This document shows, one piece after another, positions 12,481-22,100 of a DNA stretch of 64,000 bases. A model generated the notes under the pieces. The model was not told the DNA's origin and did not search any database. It worked only from the letters and a program-made list of their open reading frames with translations. The position numbers and the translations under genes were made by a program. The stretch is from Annona cherimola (lineage: Eukaryota; Streptophyta; Magnoliopsida; Magnoliales; Annonaceae), in NCBI GenBank assembly GCA_030490835.1, contig CM059977.1, forward strand, positions 14,417,399 through 14,481,398, written 5' to 3'. Position 1 is the first letter of the stretch, and the number at the start of each line of letters is the position of its first letter.

Positions 12481-13178
12481 TTTATTTTTAATGTCCGGCA
12501 GAGCATCATCTCAACTTAAATTGGCATACACTTTGGTTTGCTCTGTAACCAATGGTTTGTTAGTTAGTGTGTGACGTGATGGGAACTAAATGGGAGGAGA
12601 TTGATGCAATTACTGCTGAACCTCGTGCATCGAACGGCATGAAAGAAAATAGAGTTGTCCAGATGCAGCTATGCATGTGGACTGCGCTTAGAGCCTCCTA
12701 AAAACGCCATTATTTCGGATGGGAAGTTTGTGAGAACTAGTAATAAAAGACGAGAAGAATGATGCTAGGAAGAACTGAAATGGTGATGTGGCCTGACTGA
12801 GACGCCTGTCTCATCATCAGGGGCAGAGATAAAAACGCTCGTCGGCCGCCAGAACTAAAAAGGTATTTGTTTTGTTTTGTCTACGCATGAAGAAATTCAC
12901 CCGGACAACGCCAACATGCTTATGCGGCTATGCCTGACAGCTGCAAATCCAAACGAGTAGATTCGGGTACGAAAGGAAATCGAAGATCCCAGTTATTCAA
13001 CGCGGCAAGTGATGCCATGGATGATTACTTTTCCCATGCTCTTCAACTCATTTTGTGAATGCATATAGTTTCAATATTACACGAAAAAGAAACTTCTCCC
13101 CAAGAAAAGTAATTTCTAATTTTCAATTTTTTATACGTACAGTTTTTTTTTTTCTTGAGAAGTTTATACGTACAGTAA
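12481..13178. other. Intergenic, nothing recognised
   Basis: Mixed-composition sequence with no ORF, splice pattern or repeat that I could place. Confidence 0.4.
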
Positions 13179-13443
13179 GGGTATGTTTGTTTTACAATAA
13201 AATTTTAAATTTTTTACTCTCCACAATTATTTTATTTTTTAATTATTTTTTACATTTTTTTTAACAACTATTTAATTTTTCAATTATTTCTACAGAACTA
13301 TTCATATAACTAACATATTTATTTTAATTTTCTTTTCTTTATTCTCTATTATTATTCTATCATATCGTATCATTTTTTCTTATTTCAAAAACTTAAAACT
13401 TTTCTTCAAAATTTTTACTATTTACTATTTTCTAAACATATCC
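13179..13443 (-). mobile_element. F1 MITE, reverse, TSD TAA
   Basis: Left end GGGTATGTTTGTTTTACAAT, right end TTCTAAACATATCC, with TAA on both sides (13176-13178, 13444-13446). The interior runs reverse (TATCATATCGTATCATTTTT). Confidence 0.85.
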
Positions 13444-13446
13444 TAA

Positions 13447-13721
13447 AATTTTTTAATCAAAAACTTTTCACTCTCCATAACTATTCCATATTTTAATTAT
13501 TTCTTTACATTTTCTAATACAAGTACTCTGTTTTTCAATCATTTTTACACAATTTATACAATTAACCAATCAATTTTAATTTTATTCTAGAGACTCCTAA
13601 TTATTACTCATATTATCTCACATCATTTCTACCAATTTAAAAACTTTTGCACTACAAACACTTTTCAACCAAAGTTTTTACCACTTCCTATAACAAATTA
13701 AGCTATTTGTAAACGAGCCTT
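13447..13721 (-). mobile_element. Second F1 MITE in tandem, 5' end missing
   Basis: Reverse F1 interior: AACTTTTCACTCTCCATAAC, then ATTATCTCACATCATTTCTA. It starts directly after the previous copy without its own left TIR. The right end is worn. Confidence 0.6.
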
Positions 13722-14091
13722 TATTATTTGAAACAGACTAGCTATCTTCGAATTTTTCTTGTTAAAATGGAAAATTTTTATTCTCAAAGAAAAATGTTCA
13801 CAAAAACGCAAGATGACTAACACACCTTCATCGGCGTCTACAACATTTGATTAAGAATGTTTTGTAAACAGTCATCGTATAGAATGAGATGACGATTGGA
13901 TTGCTTTTCCCATTTTAATGTTATTTTTCTCATTCCCTACGTACAATCTCTATTTCCCTAATACATGTAAGTCTTGCTTTTACCATTCTCGATATTACAT
14001 TTTTCATTCCTCGAGCAATTTCTTATTGTCCGCTGCCTCTTATCCTCATCTAATTTTCTCATCCAAATCGAAATCCATTTAGTTACACTTT

Positions 14092-14832
14092 GGGTGTATT
14101 TGTTTACCATTAAATTTTTTCAATTTGAAACTTTTTACTTTTTATAACTATCTTATTTTTTAAATTATGTTTCACTTTTTTCTATACAACTACCCTACTT
14201 TTTAATATTTTTCACAACTATTCATAAAACTAACATATCTATTTTAATTTTATTCTCTTTACTTCTCATCATTATTCTCATCATATTACATTATTTTTTT
14301 CAATTTTAAAACTTTTACGTTAAAATTTTTTGGGTTATTACCAAATATACCCACTACCTTTGACACTAATTCCAAATATACCCGTTACGTTTCCAAAATC
14401 GCAAATATACTCACTGCGTTTGCATTTAATTACAAAAATACCCATTTCGTGAGTTAAAGCCGTTAGAGAATATATGAAATTACTAATATGCCCCTCAAAT
14501 TTAGGACATAATTGGAAAAATTGAATGTTATAACTCACTAATGCCCTAATTATGAATGAATTCTAAATTTAAAGCACCATAATTTTATTTTATTTTTATT
14601 CATTTTATCTTTTATTATTTTACAATAGGGTTATTTTGGGCATTAAATTTTTTTTTAATTGACGAGTTTTCACAGAATGGGCATTTCAGGGATTAAATGC
14701 AAACATAATGATTATATTTAGAATTTTAGAAATATAGTGAGTATATTTGAAATTAAGATCAAACATAGTGGGTATATTTGGAAATAATTCAAAATTTTTC
14801 TTTAAAAGTTTTACCACTTCATAAACATAACC
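14092..14832 (-). mobile_element. F1 MITE split by a 460-bp foldback insertion
   Basis: The left part (14092-14330) starts GGGTGTATTTGTTTACC and runs reverse F1 to AAACTTTTACGTT. The right part (from 14791) resumes with TTTAAAAGTTTTACC and ends near ATAAACATAACC. The interruption is the element at 14331-14790, so the MITE is older. Confidence 0.7.
14331..14790. mobile_element. Foldback element FB2-1, Mutator-like, perfect 9-bp TSD
   Basis: Begins TGGGTTATTACCAAATATAC; the reverse complement of its end begins GAATTATTTCCAAATATACC. Both arms consist of near-repeats of AAATATACCCACTACGTTT. AAAATTTTT lies directly outside both ends (14322-14330, 14791-14799). 460 bp, non-coding, nested in an F1 MITE. 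Confidence 0.82.
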
Positions 14833-15455
14833 TCTATTTCCCAATGAAGTTTCACTTTATCTCTCCGATGAAGTTTCACTTTATCTCTCCATGAAGACGA
14901 TTTTACTAATGCATACTAGTCTTCAATGACAAAGGAAAATTTTTGTGTGGTTAAACATAATCATAGTTTATGATTGTAGATGTGGATAATGGAATGGGGG
15001 TAATGATTCAATATGTACATATGTATTAAGCCTTAATACATATTTTTCATTTTTTATTTTTAAGCAAATCCACATGTAATCTCTTATATACTAAAATTTA
15101 TTAATTTCGATTTTTTTTTATATAATTTGAAAAATAGTTGTCTCCTTTTTTACAAGGCGAAAAATTATTATTTTTAAAATTATAATTTTTAAAATTATAA
15201 AATACACAACAATACAAAAAGATAAATTTTGATATAGAAATAAATATTTCTGGGACCACAAAATAAAAAGAAAGCAAAAATTGAAAAAAAACCTTAAACT
15301 ACATTTATGTATTAAGCTCGATACATAATAACCATGAAATAGTTCCAAGCAAATAATTATATTTGTTGTATTCAATTGAGGTTTCATTGTTGTTAGATCG
15401 AACCTGTAATGACGGTCAAATGAGGTTCAACTAGTTCGACTAGCAGCCTGCCCAT
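14833..15455. other. AT-rich intergenic, no gene
   Basis: A short tandem duplication (GATGAAGTTTCACTTTATCT) sits near 14844-14888. The rest is AT-rich with no recognisable coding or structural feature. Confidence 0.45.
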
Positions 15456-16311
15456 TAGGGGTGTAAATAGGGTTAGTTTTAATCCTAACCTCACTAACTC
15501 AACCTAATTTATAATAGGGTTGGGTTAGACCTTTTGAAAAAAATAAAGTTATATAACCCAATTTGAACCTACTAATTTCAAAAGTGGGTTGGTTTCGATT
15601 GGATGATTGTCAACCCATCCCGATCCGATTTCATATATTAGTGTATGATATAATAAATTATTGATAAATAGTCTTACACTATCATATAACGCATAGGAAT
15701 TAACTAGATATTATTGCTTTGAAATAAGATTATTTAGCAATTATATCATCGTATAAGTCATAAATTAAAAAGTATTCCTATAAAAATGATTAATTTTTAT
15801 TCTTTTATATAAATTTATATTTCAAAATAAATTTAATTAAGCAAAATATTTTTAAATATTATATTTAATAACCCGATTTCAAACTCAAACCGAACCGATT
15901 TCTATAGGATTAAAATAGGGTTGAGTTAAAATGTGAAAAATAATATCGAAAATAGGGTTGAGTTGAAATTTTATAAGGTGAGTTAAGGGGATGTTTGGAT
16001 AGGTGTAAAATGATGGGATTATGGGAAATGGTGGGAAATGAAAAAGAGAATTTTTTGAAAAATGTGTGATTGATAGGAAATGATAGATGTATAGTTGAAA
16101 TAAATAGGGTTGTTGTATGTAGTTGGTAGGAAAAATGATTGGAATGTAGGGGTAAAAGTGGAAAAAACAATATGATTGATAGAATAATAATTAGCATTGA
16201 GAAACGAAATACCATGGAAAAACCATGGTTCCCATGGTTACACCTATCCAAACGTCCCCTAAGATTGTGTTTACTTCAACCACAGTCAACCTGACGCGAT
16301 CTGCCCTCCTA
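15456..16311. mobile_element. hAT-like non-autonomous element, family H2, interrupted by a MITE
   Basis: Starts TAGGGGTGTAAATAGGG and contains repeated AACCCAA/GGGTTGGGTT motifs. After the F2 MITE at 15987-16259 it resumes with TTGTGTTTACTTCAACC and GTCAACCTGACGCGATCTG, ending CTCCTA. The same beginning, body and end recur at 24104-25061. TAGGGGTG ends are typical of plant hAT elements, but no clean 8-bp duplication is visible at this copy. Confidence 0.6.
15987..16259 (+). mobile_element. Tourist-like MITE, family F2, TSD TAA
   Basis: Ends GGGGATGTTTGGATAGGTGT and CACCTATCCAAACGTCCCC are near-perfect inverted repeats. TAA lies directly outside both ends (15984-15986, 16260-16262). 273 bp, nested in the H2 element. 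Confidence 0.9.
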
Positions 16312-16589
16312 ATGCGGGCTATGGCTGCAGGAAAGTAGGGAGCAAGGGCTGCGATTGTGATAGGCTGATGGAGTAGGAAGGCCGTTGGACGAAGAGTAGA
16401 ACACTAGAACGAGCTATTAGCAGGCTAAGATGCTGGACGAAGTGGCTATTGGTCGAAGATGACGAAGACAGTGGGAGTAATGTGGCCAGTGGCTGCTAAC
16501 GTAGACACCATTGCAGAAGACTTCTGGGAGCAAACTGATAGTCGTGGAAGGGTCCAAAACCAATAAGCGTGTGTTTCAACTTCAAGTGG

Positions 16590-17846
16590 TGTAGCACCCG
16601 CCGTGAGCGCTACGGTGGGCTCGGAATGGTTTCCCGGGCCTTGAAAATGTGGATCGTGTTGAAAAGCAACATGTGCTTAGATTTCCTGCATTCACATGGG
16701 GTAAAACGCATTAGGCTTCATATCTTTTAGGAAAGTTGGCGTGTGGGTATTTTCTCGTGATTTCGGCAGCATAACGGCTAAGACGGGGCTTTCCGTACAC
16801 GGGTCAAGTCACAAATCCGGCAGCATAACAGCAGCGTATTATGCTGGGATCCGTGGACCCGCGTGCACCCACCTTGCCGGGGCGTTAACTCAAACACGCA
16901 CACACAAAAATAAAGAAAAACGGAGTCGCCACTGATCTTTAAAGGGAGATCAGACCCTGTTTAAAGAAATAAGGCACTAATAATACAGAGATCGGGTTCC
17001 GGCCTACGGATTGAAGCAAATATGGAGAAATCTGCCAACCCGAGGCGGTTTACACGGTGTGAAAGGGGGGAAAATAAAAAGATTTGAGAGAACGGGAGAG
17101 ATGGAAAGGGGAAAATGGGGAAGAGAGGCGTAGAGCGCGTAGAGTATGGAAGCCGGGATGCCGGGGCGTTGCTGCAGACTCCCGTCCTCCCCTTGGGATG
17201 CCTCTCTTCAAGTCTCCTCTAATGAGAGGGGGTGCTCTCCTTTTATAGATGTAGGAGTGGGCTTTGGGCTCTCTTGGGGTCATGGGCTTAGTTCATGGAC
17301 TTGGGCTTGAGTGGGATCATGGACTTGGTCCATGTGCTTGGTCTTGAGTTTGGGTAATGGGCTTTGGGCTTGAGTTGAGAGCATGGGCTTGAGCTTGGTT
17401 GAGAGGTGTTGGACTTGGTCCATGAGCTTGAGCTTGGTTGAGAGCATGGGCTTGAGCTTGGTTGAGAGGTGTTGGACTTGGTCCATGAGCTTGAGCTTGG
17501 CGGGCTCCTTCCATAGTGGGCTGGAACTTAGTGGGCTAGAACTTGGCTAAGCCCGTTGTTTTGGGTGGGCCGTTGTAGAGGCCCAAAATTGTAGAGAAGC
17601 CTACTTCTGAGGCTTGGTGGGCTGCATTGTGGAGCCCGTTGAGGTGGCCTGTAGGAGCTTCGCTCGTGTGGGCCGGATCTGGTTTGTTGAAAAGCCTGCT
17701 TCGAGGGTTGGTGGAGCTTCGCTCCGTGAGCTGTGTTTGGAACGGCCTGCTTAGCTTGCTTGAACCTCCTTTTGCCTTGAGTTTGTTTGAGTTTGGGACT
17801 TTTTTCCATTTTACCCATTTTTGGGCCCAAAGGTGGGGTGTCAACA
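16590..17846 (-). repeat. LTR (downstream, 3' LTR in element orientation)
   Basis: 1257 bp, + strand ends TGTAGCACCC and GGTGTCAACA. A minus-strand TATA box CTATAAAAGG lies at 17239-17248. Two 63-bp tandem units begin at 17377 and 17440. Differences from the other LTR include GGGATCC versus GGAATCC near 16847 and GGGGCGTT versus GGGGTGTT near 16880. Confidence 0.93.
17377..17500. repeat. 63-bp tandem repeat in LTR U3
   Basis: Two units beginning GAGAGCATGGGCTTGAGCTT, period 63. They lie upstream of the TATA box in element orientation, where LTR enhancer repeats usually sit. The other LTR has the same pair. Confidence 0.85.
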
Positions 17847-17863
17847 GTTGCCCCCCTTTGCCA
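17847..17863 (-). other. Polypurine tract
   Basis: On the minus strand GGCAAAGGGGGGCAAC lies directly before the LTR beginning TGTTGACACC. This is the expected plus-strand primer for reverse transcription. Confidence 0.8.
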
Positions 17864-17928
17864 GAGGCGTCTTGACGGTGAATGGCAAAGTACTGGACAC
17901 CCCTTTTGGCATTGACATGAACACTTCT

Positions 17929-18077
17929 CTTTTTTTCTCTTTTGTTTTTTTGTTTTTTTTTGTTTTTTTTTGTTTTTTTGTTTTTTTTTGTTTTTTTGTT
18001 TTTTTTTTGTTTTGTTTTGTTTTGTTTTGTTTTGTTTTGTTTTGTTTTTGTTTTTTTTGTTTTTGTTTTTTTTTTGT
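17929..18077. repeat. T-rich low-complexity tract inside the retroelement
   Basis: Runs of T interrupted by single G, including a regular TTTTG block at about 18009-18045. It produces long but meaningless lysine-rich and phenylalanine-rich ORFs. Confidence 0.9.
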
Positions 18078-19229
18078 TGGCGTTGATGCGGCGGTAGCAG
18101 CTTTCTCGATGTGGCCGGTCTTCGGCGATGTCGACACTCGCAACGGTGGCCTTTCTCGTTGCCGGAGCCGCTATTCCTCTTTTTTTTTTACATGTGACAT
18201 CTTCTTTTCGCCTTTTGAGTTGAAGCATTTTGCAATCTTGTTTTTGCTTGATATGGCTACCATAATGACTTTTCTCTTGTTTCTGGATTGCTCATGCTTG
18301 ATGAGATGATTGCCTTCTTTTGTAGCCGTGTGATAATTTTATGCTCGCCCCGATGCTAGGTGGATGCACGATCTTATCGCAAATGTTGTAGCAGGAGAGT
18401 CTACTAGCCGCTTCCTGCTTTTCGATGGAGTTCGCACAACTTGGTATTTTGGGGATAGATTGTGTGGCAGTTGACGAGTGACAAGCGGATCCCGCCTTTC
18501 CTTGTTCACCATTTCTTTGTAGAGCAAGTTTAGTGTATGGGTGGAATGTTCGGGCTCTTGATATCATCTTTGACGGTCGTCGTGTGGCTTCGGGTGACGA
18601 CGTCTTTGCTCAAGCTAGGGTTGCCGGTGGCGTGCATTGAAGACTTTTCTTCATCTTTTCTTCCTTTTTGGCCAACTTGTACTTTTGTAAATCTTGAATG
18701 CTTGTATGCCCCATTTTTTGAACGTAAAGCCGTGTGAATACCGGCTCATTTTTTTTTTTGGAGGATGTGTCTATATGATTTGTTGCCTTTGCGGGGTATA
18801 GATCTTGTAAAATTCTTCTTCTTGACGTCCCTTGTAATGCTTTGGTCATTTGTAGGCCGTAAGCCGTTAGAAATTTCTGCATAAGGGCTGTTGTGCGTCC
18901 ATTATATATATAGACCTAAAAACTTTTTAGGTCAGTCAGCGTCCTCCATGATTTCCGGGATTTTTCTGCTGAAATCCGGATTTTGCGGGATTTCTTCGTA
19001 CCCCCCAGATTTTGCGCTGCCAAGACCGTGATTCACGCTGCCAAGATCGTACTTTTCAGATTTTGTACGATTTTGACCGTACTTTCAAGATTTTGCACGA
19101 TTTTTGGATTTTCTCGTCCGTCCGGCTCAAAATTTCTTTCCCATATTTTCTGCACTTGTCCTTCAAGGCTACGGGGTTGCTACGGGTGTCTAGAAGTTTG
19201 CCTTGCGAGGGCGCTGTGGAACCATTTTC
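18078..19229 (-). other. Non-coding 3' part of the retroelement interior
   Basis: Only short unmatched ORFs. Contains a perfect 10-bp dyad (GACCTAAAAA, one spacer base, its complement) at 18913-18933, echoed at 21921-21941. Confidence 0.5.
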
Positions 19230-20366
19230 TCATGTAGCTTTGCCTCCCGGGTCCCAAACTTTGTTTGTTGTAGAACGGAACATGATACAAAAGTAATTTG
19301 TGTCATTTTTCTTTAGAACCAAATGCCCCCATGCTTCGGGATGATGTAGATGCATTTTTCTCCACCTTTTCCTCTTCAGCCTTCGTTTGTAATTTTTCCT
19401 TTGTATCTTGAACTTAAGGCTTCTCTGGCATGCGACTTTGGTAGGCTGTCCCCGTGCTTCTCCGACATGCCCCCAGTCTTTTGCTTTTTGTGCGCCCTTT
19501 GCCCCCTGTGAAATATTGTCTTCATTGGTTGTTGGCATTTTTCTGGCCAAGCTTGATGGAAAGACTGTTTGGTAGTCATTTTGAACTATCCCTTGTGGAT
19601 GTGTTGATGAAGAGGTATTTGTGACTGTGTGTTGATAGATGATGGTTGTATGCCCTGCGCATTCTGCGGCTTCTGGGGCTAACCTTGTTGGCTGTTCGAC
19701 TTCGTCGACATTGCCTGTGTTGATGGTGGTTTGTTGAGGCTGTTTAGATGCCTCTGCTTGACTGTCTGTGTGAGGGATAACTTCATTTGTGACTTGTAGA
19801 TGGTCTTTTCCATTTGGCTTTTCTTGTGCAGGAATTTCTTGAGATTTGTGCTCCTTGGCTAGTGTTTCCTCTTTTGAGGTGCTTGTCTGCTTTATTGATA
19901 AGATTAAGATTTCACCTTTCGTGGCCGGGCATGATTGTGTAGAAGATGATGACAATGACTGCTTTAGAGGAACGCTAGGAGTAGAGGTGTAAGGAGCTTT
20001 GGGGTTCTCTTCTGCATTTCTAGACTGCGGGCATGTTGGTTGGCTAACTGGGATGAAGATATTTTCTGGGGAGAAGTGAGGCAAAGTAGGTTGGCTTGCT
20101 ATCTTGGGATGAGCTTCCGGGTTTGTAGAAAAAGTATTTGAGGATGTTCTTTGGACAATAGGAGGTTTGTGCAACATAGGATTCTCTTGCGTAGGCATGA
20201 CGGATTTTCCCACTAAAATGACGGGCTCAACACATCTTTTTTGAAGGACAACGGAGTTGGCATTTCGGCCTTGTAAAATGATAGGAGCGTTATGGGGTCG
20301 GGCTTTTGTTATGAAAATAGAAGGGTCGAAGGTTTTGGCATTACCCTTCACAAAATTGACTTCCAT
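19230..20366 (-). CDS. Retroelement ORF in frame with gag, downstream of a stop
   Basis: 378 codons from the first ATG, in the same reading frame as gag (20427-21353) and separated from it by one TAA and about 20 open codons. It is rich in P, S, T, Q and N, with a basic C-terminal stretch (KNYKRRLKRKRWRKM) that could bind nucleic acid. I see no zinc knuckle, protease or polymerase motif. It is probably the C-terminal half of an originally longer Gag-like polyprotein. Whether it is expressed by readthrough, or cut off by a recent point mutation, cannot be decided here. Confidence 0.5.
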   Translation of the reverse strand: MEVNFVKGNAKTFDPSIFITKARPHNAPIILQGRNANSVVLQKRCVEPVILVGKSVMPTQENPMLHKPPIVQRTSSNTFSTNPEAHPKIASQPTLPHFSPENIFIPVSQPTCPQSRNAEENPKAPYTSTPSVPLKQSLSSSSTQSCPATKGEILILSIKQTSTSKEETLAKEHKSQEIPAQEKPNGKDHLQVTNEVIPHTDSQAEASKQPQQTTINTGNVDEVEQPTRLAPEAAECAGHTTIIYQHTVTNTSSSTHPQGIVQNDYQTVFPSSLARKMPTTNEDNISQGAKGAQKAKDWGHVGEARGQPTKVACQRSLKFKIQRKNYKRRLKRKRWRKMHLHHPEAWGHLVLKKNDTNYFCIMFRSTTNKVWDPGGKAT

Positions 20367-20426
20367 GCCAATGTCCGCTATATGAGGTGTCTGGCTTGCC
20401 TGTTCAAGATGAATAGCATTCCCCTG

Positions 20427-21353
20427 TTATGGCCATGGGGAGATGGAGCCATGTCTGATTCCCGCCTCTACTTGGTCCCCGGCTTGTAGGAGTTGAGTGA
20501 AGTTGACATAAGGGTGAGAGATGAGGTAGCCCGCGATGCTCGGGTGTGTTGAGTTGATGATGATGGAGATTTGCTCATCCAACGGCAATGGGCTTTTCAT
20601 CTTCGCCGCCAAGGCACGCCATCTAGCCACGTACTCTGAGAACGTTTCATCCTCTTCTTGCTTGAGTGCTTCGAGATCGGCCCTTTTGGGAGCCGTGTTT
20701 AGCATATATGAAAAGCGGTCCATGAAGGCTAAGGAGAGTTGTTCCCATGTTTTAATTAACTGGTAATCAAGTGACGTGTACCATTCCAAGGCGTCTTTCT
20801 TTAAGCTATGTTGGAATAGCCTTATCAAAACTTCTTCGCTTTTTACCAAGGGGTAGAGGATACCGCAAAAGGCCTTGAGATGAGCCCTTGGGCATGAGTC
20901 TCCCTCATATGCGGGTAAAGCTGGGATTTTGAACTTCTCAGGTAACTTGATGTCAGGGAACGGGCATAGGTCTTCTATTTTGGCCGAGGGTAGGCCCTCC
21001 CCTTGATGTTGTCGAATTCGCTCCTCCATTTCTTTTAGTTGATTTTGGAATTGGTCTTTGAGGTTTTGAATTTCATTGCCGCCTTGTTCTAAGACCACTT
21101 CCTCTTCTTTATAATGATCGTTCCTTGACTTGTGGGAAGATTGTTGAGGTCCTCCATCTTGCTCCATGTTCGGGTTTTGAGAATAGAATGGTGGTGTAGC
21201 CGTATTCTGGACACCAATTAGAGGTTGTTTCATGTTTGACAGAGCTTCTTCCAACTTTTGCATCCTCTTGTCCATGGCCGCCATATAAGCTTCAATGGAC
21301 TGTTCAAGCTGGTGATCCCGATCTTCGTGGCGTGAGGATTGCTCAGACTCCAT
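20427..21353 (-). CDS. gag: Gag protein of the LTR retrotransposon
   Basis: 308 codons. The N-terminal third is a charged coiled coil (MDKRMQKLEEALSNMK; QNQLKEMEERIRQHQGE). The middle is the plant retrotransposon gag capsid domain: AHLKAFCGILYPLV, then LFQHSLKKDALEWYTSLD, WEQLSLAFMDRFSY, and LEALKQEEDETFSEYVARW at about 225-243. This is the standard block order of Ty3/gypsy Gag, which forms the particle that packages element RNA. The start ATG follows a long leader. Reading ends at a TAA after SISPWP. Family assignment is solid; activity is unknown. Confidence 0.85.
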   Translation of the reverse strand: MESEQSSRHEDRDHQLEQSIEAYMAAMDKRMQKLEEALSNMKQPLIGVQNTATPPFYSQNPNMEQDGGPQQSSHKSRNDHYKEEEVVLEQGGNEIQNLKDQFQNQLKEMEERIRQHQGEGLPSAKIEDLCPFPDIKLPEKFKIPALPAYEGDSCPRAHLKAFCGILYPLVKSEEVLIRLFQHSLKKDALEWYTSLDYQLIKTWEQLSLAFMDRFSYMLNTAPKRADLEALKQEEDETFSEYVARWRALAAKMKSPLPLDEQISIIINSTHPSIAGYLISHPYVNFTQLLQAGDQVEAGIRHGSISPWP

Positions 21354-21599
21354 CCTAGCTGCTCTCTATCTGGTAACCACGGCGCTTCGATCCACGGTTG
21401 ACTTGCTTCGCCTTCAAGCTATGGTGAAGAACCTGAGCAATCAATAAAAGTGATTAGTACTTGTAAACAAATAATAAGGAGATCAACCTTTGGATGAATG
21501 CTTGCAAGTCCACGTCCTTTTGTGTTCTTTGCCAATTTTATGTGTTTTAAGTTACACGCGTGAGAATGTTCAAGGTCCACGGGTTCGGGTTTGCCTGAG

Positions 21600-21746
21600 G
21601 CGTCTCTGGAGAAGTGACCAGTTCGCTTGAAGCGTGTCTGGAAGAGGACCAGTTCTCTTGAAGCGTGTCTGGAAGAATGACCAGTTCGCTTGAAGAGTGT
21701 CTGGAGAAAGACCAGTTCGCTTGAAGCGTGTCTGGAAGCGTGACCA
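21600..21746. repeat. About 31-bp tandem repeats in the retroelement leader
   Basis: About 4.6 imperfect units containing GACCAGTTCGCTTGAAGCG and TGTCTGGA. They lie between the primer-binding site and gag, in the transcribed untranslated leader. Confidence 0.85.
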
Positions 21747-22080
21747 GAAAACACTCAGGTTATGGAAAAGAAGTGATTTTTACGCCGGATTTAACATTAA
21801 TTAGCTTCATTCTTGCTGGAAGTTGTTCCTTTTGGCTCGTATTAGGTGCCTTGATAGTCACAAGGCGGTATCCAGCAAGTCTTCACGAGTTCTGTCCGTT
21901 TTTTGAGCTGGACGCCTCTAGACCTAAAAACTTTTTAGGTTTCTGCACGATTTGGGCAGAAACTTCAGAAACTCGCTGCTGGATGACGGGAAACCGCCCG
22001 GAACTCGCTGTTCAGCGAGGAAGAAGCTCCGATCTTCCAGTTTCTGACCCCCTTTCGCCGATGTAGACCTGCAACGCCGT

Positions 22081-22097
22081 CCCCAGTGGAGTCGCCA
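22081..22097 (-). other. Primer-binding site
   Basis: On the minus strand TGGCGACTCCACTGGGG begins three bases inside the LTR edge. It starts with TGG, the complement of a tRNA CCA end. I could not assign the tRNA. Confidence 0.7.
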
Positions 22098-22100
22098 AGC

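Noticed and set aside
17280..17514. Repetitive small ORFs (QAQAHGPSP-type) in both LTRs
   Set aside because: Frame readings of the 63-bp U3 repeats, upstream of the LTR TATA box, not protein genes.
17536..18309. Long ORFs on both strands rich in K/N/Q or F/L
   Set aside because: Produced by the T/G low-complexity tract and LTR sequence of the retroelement; no protein family resemblance.
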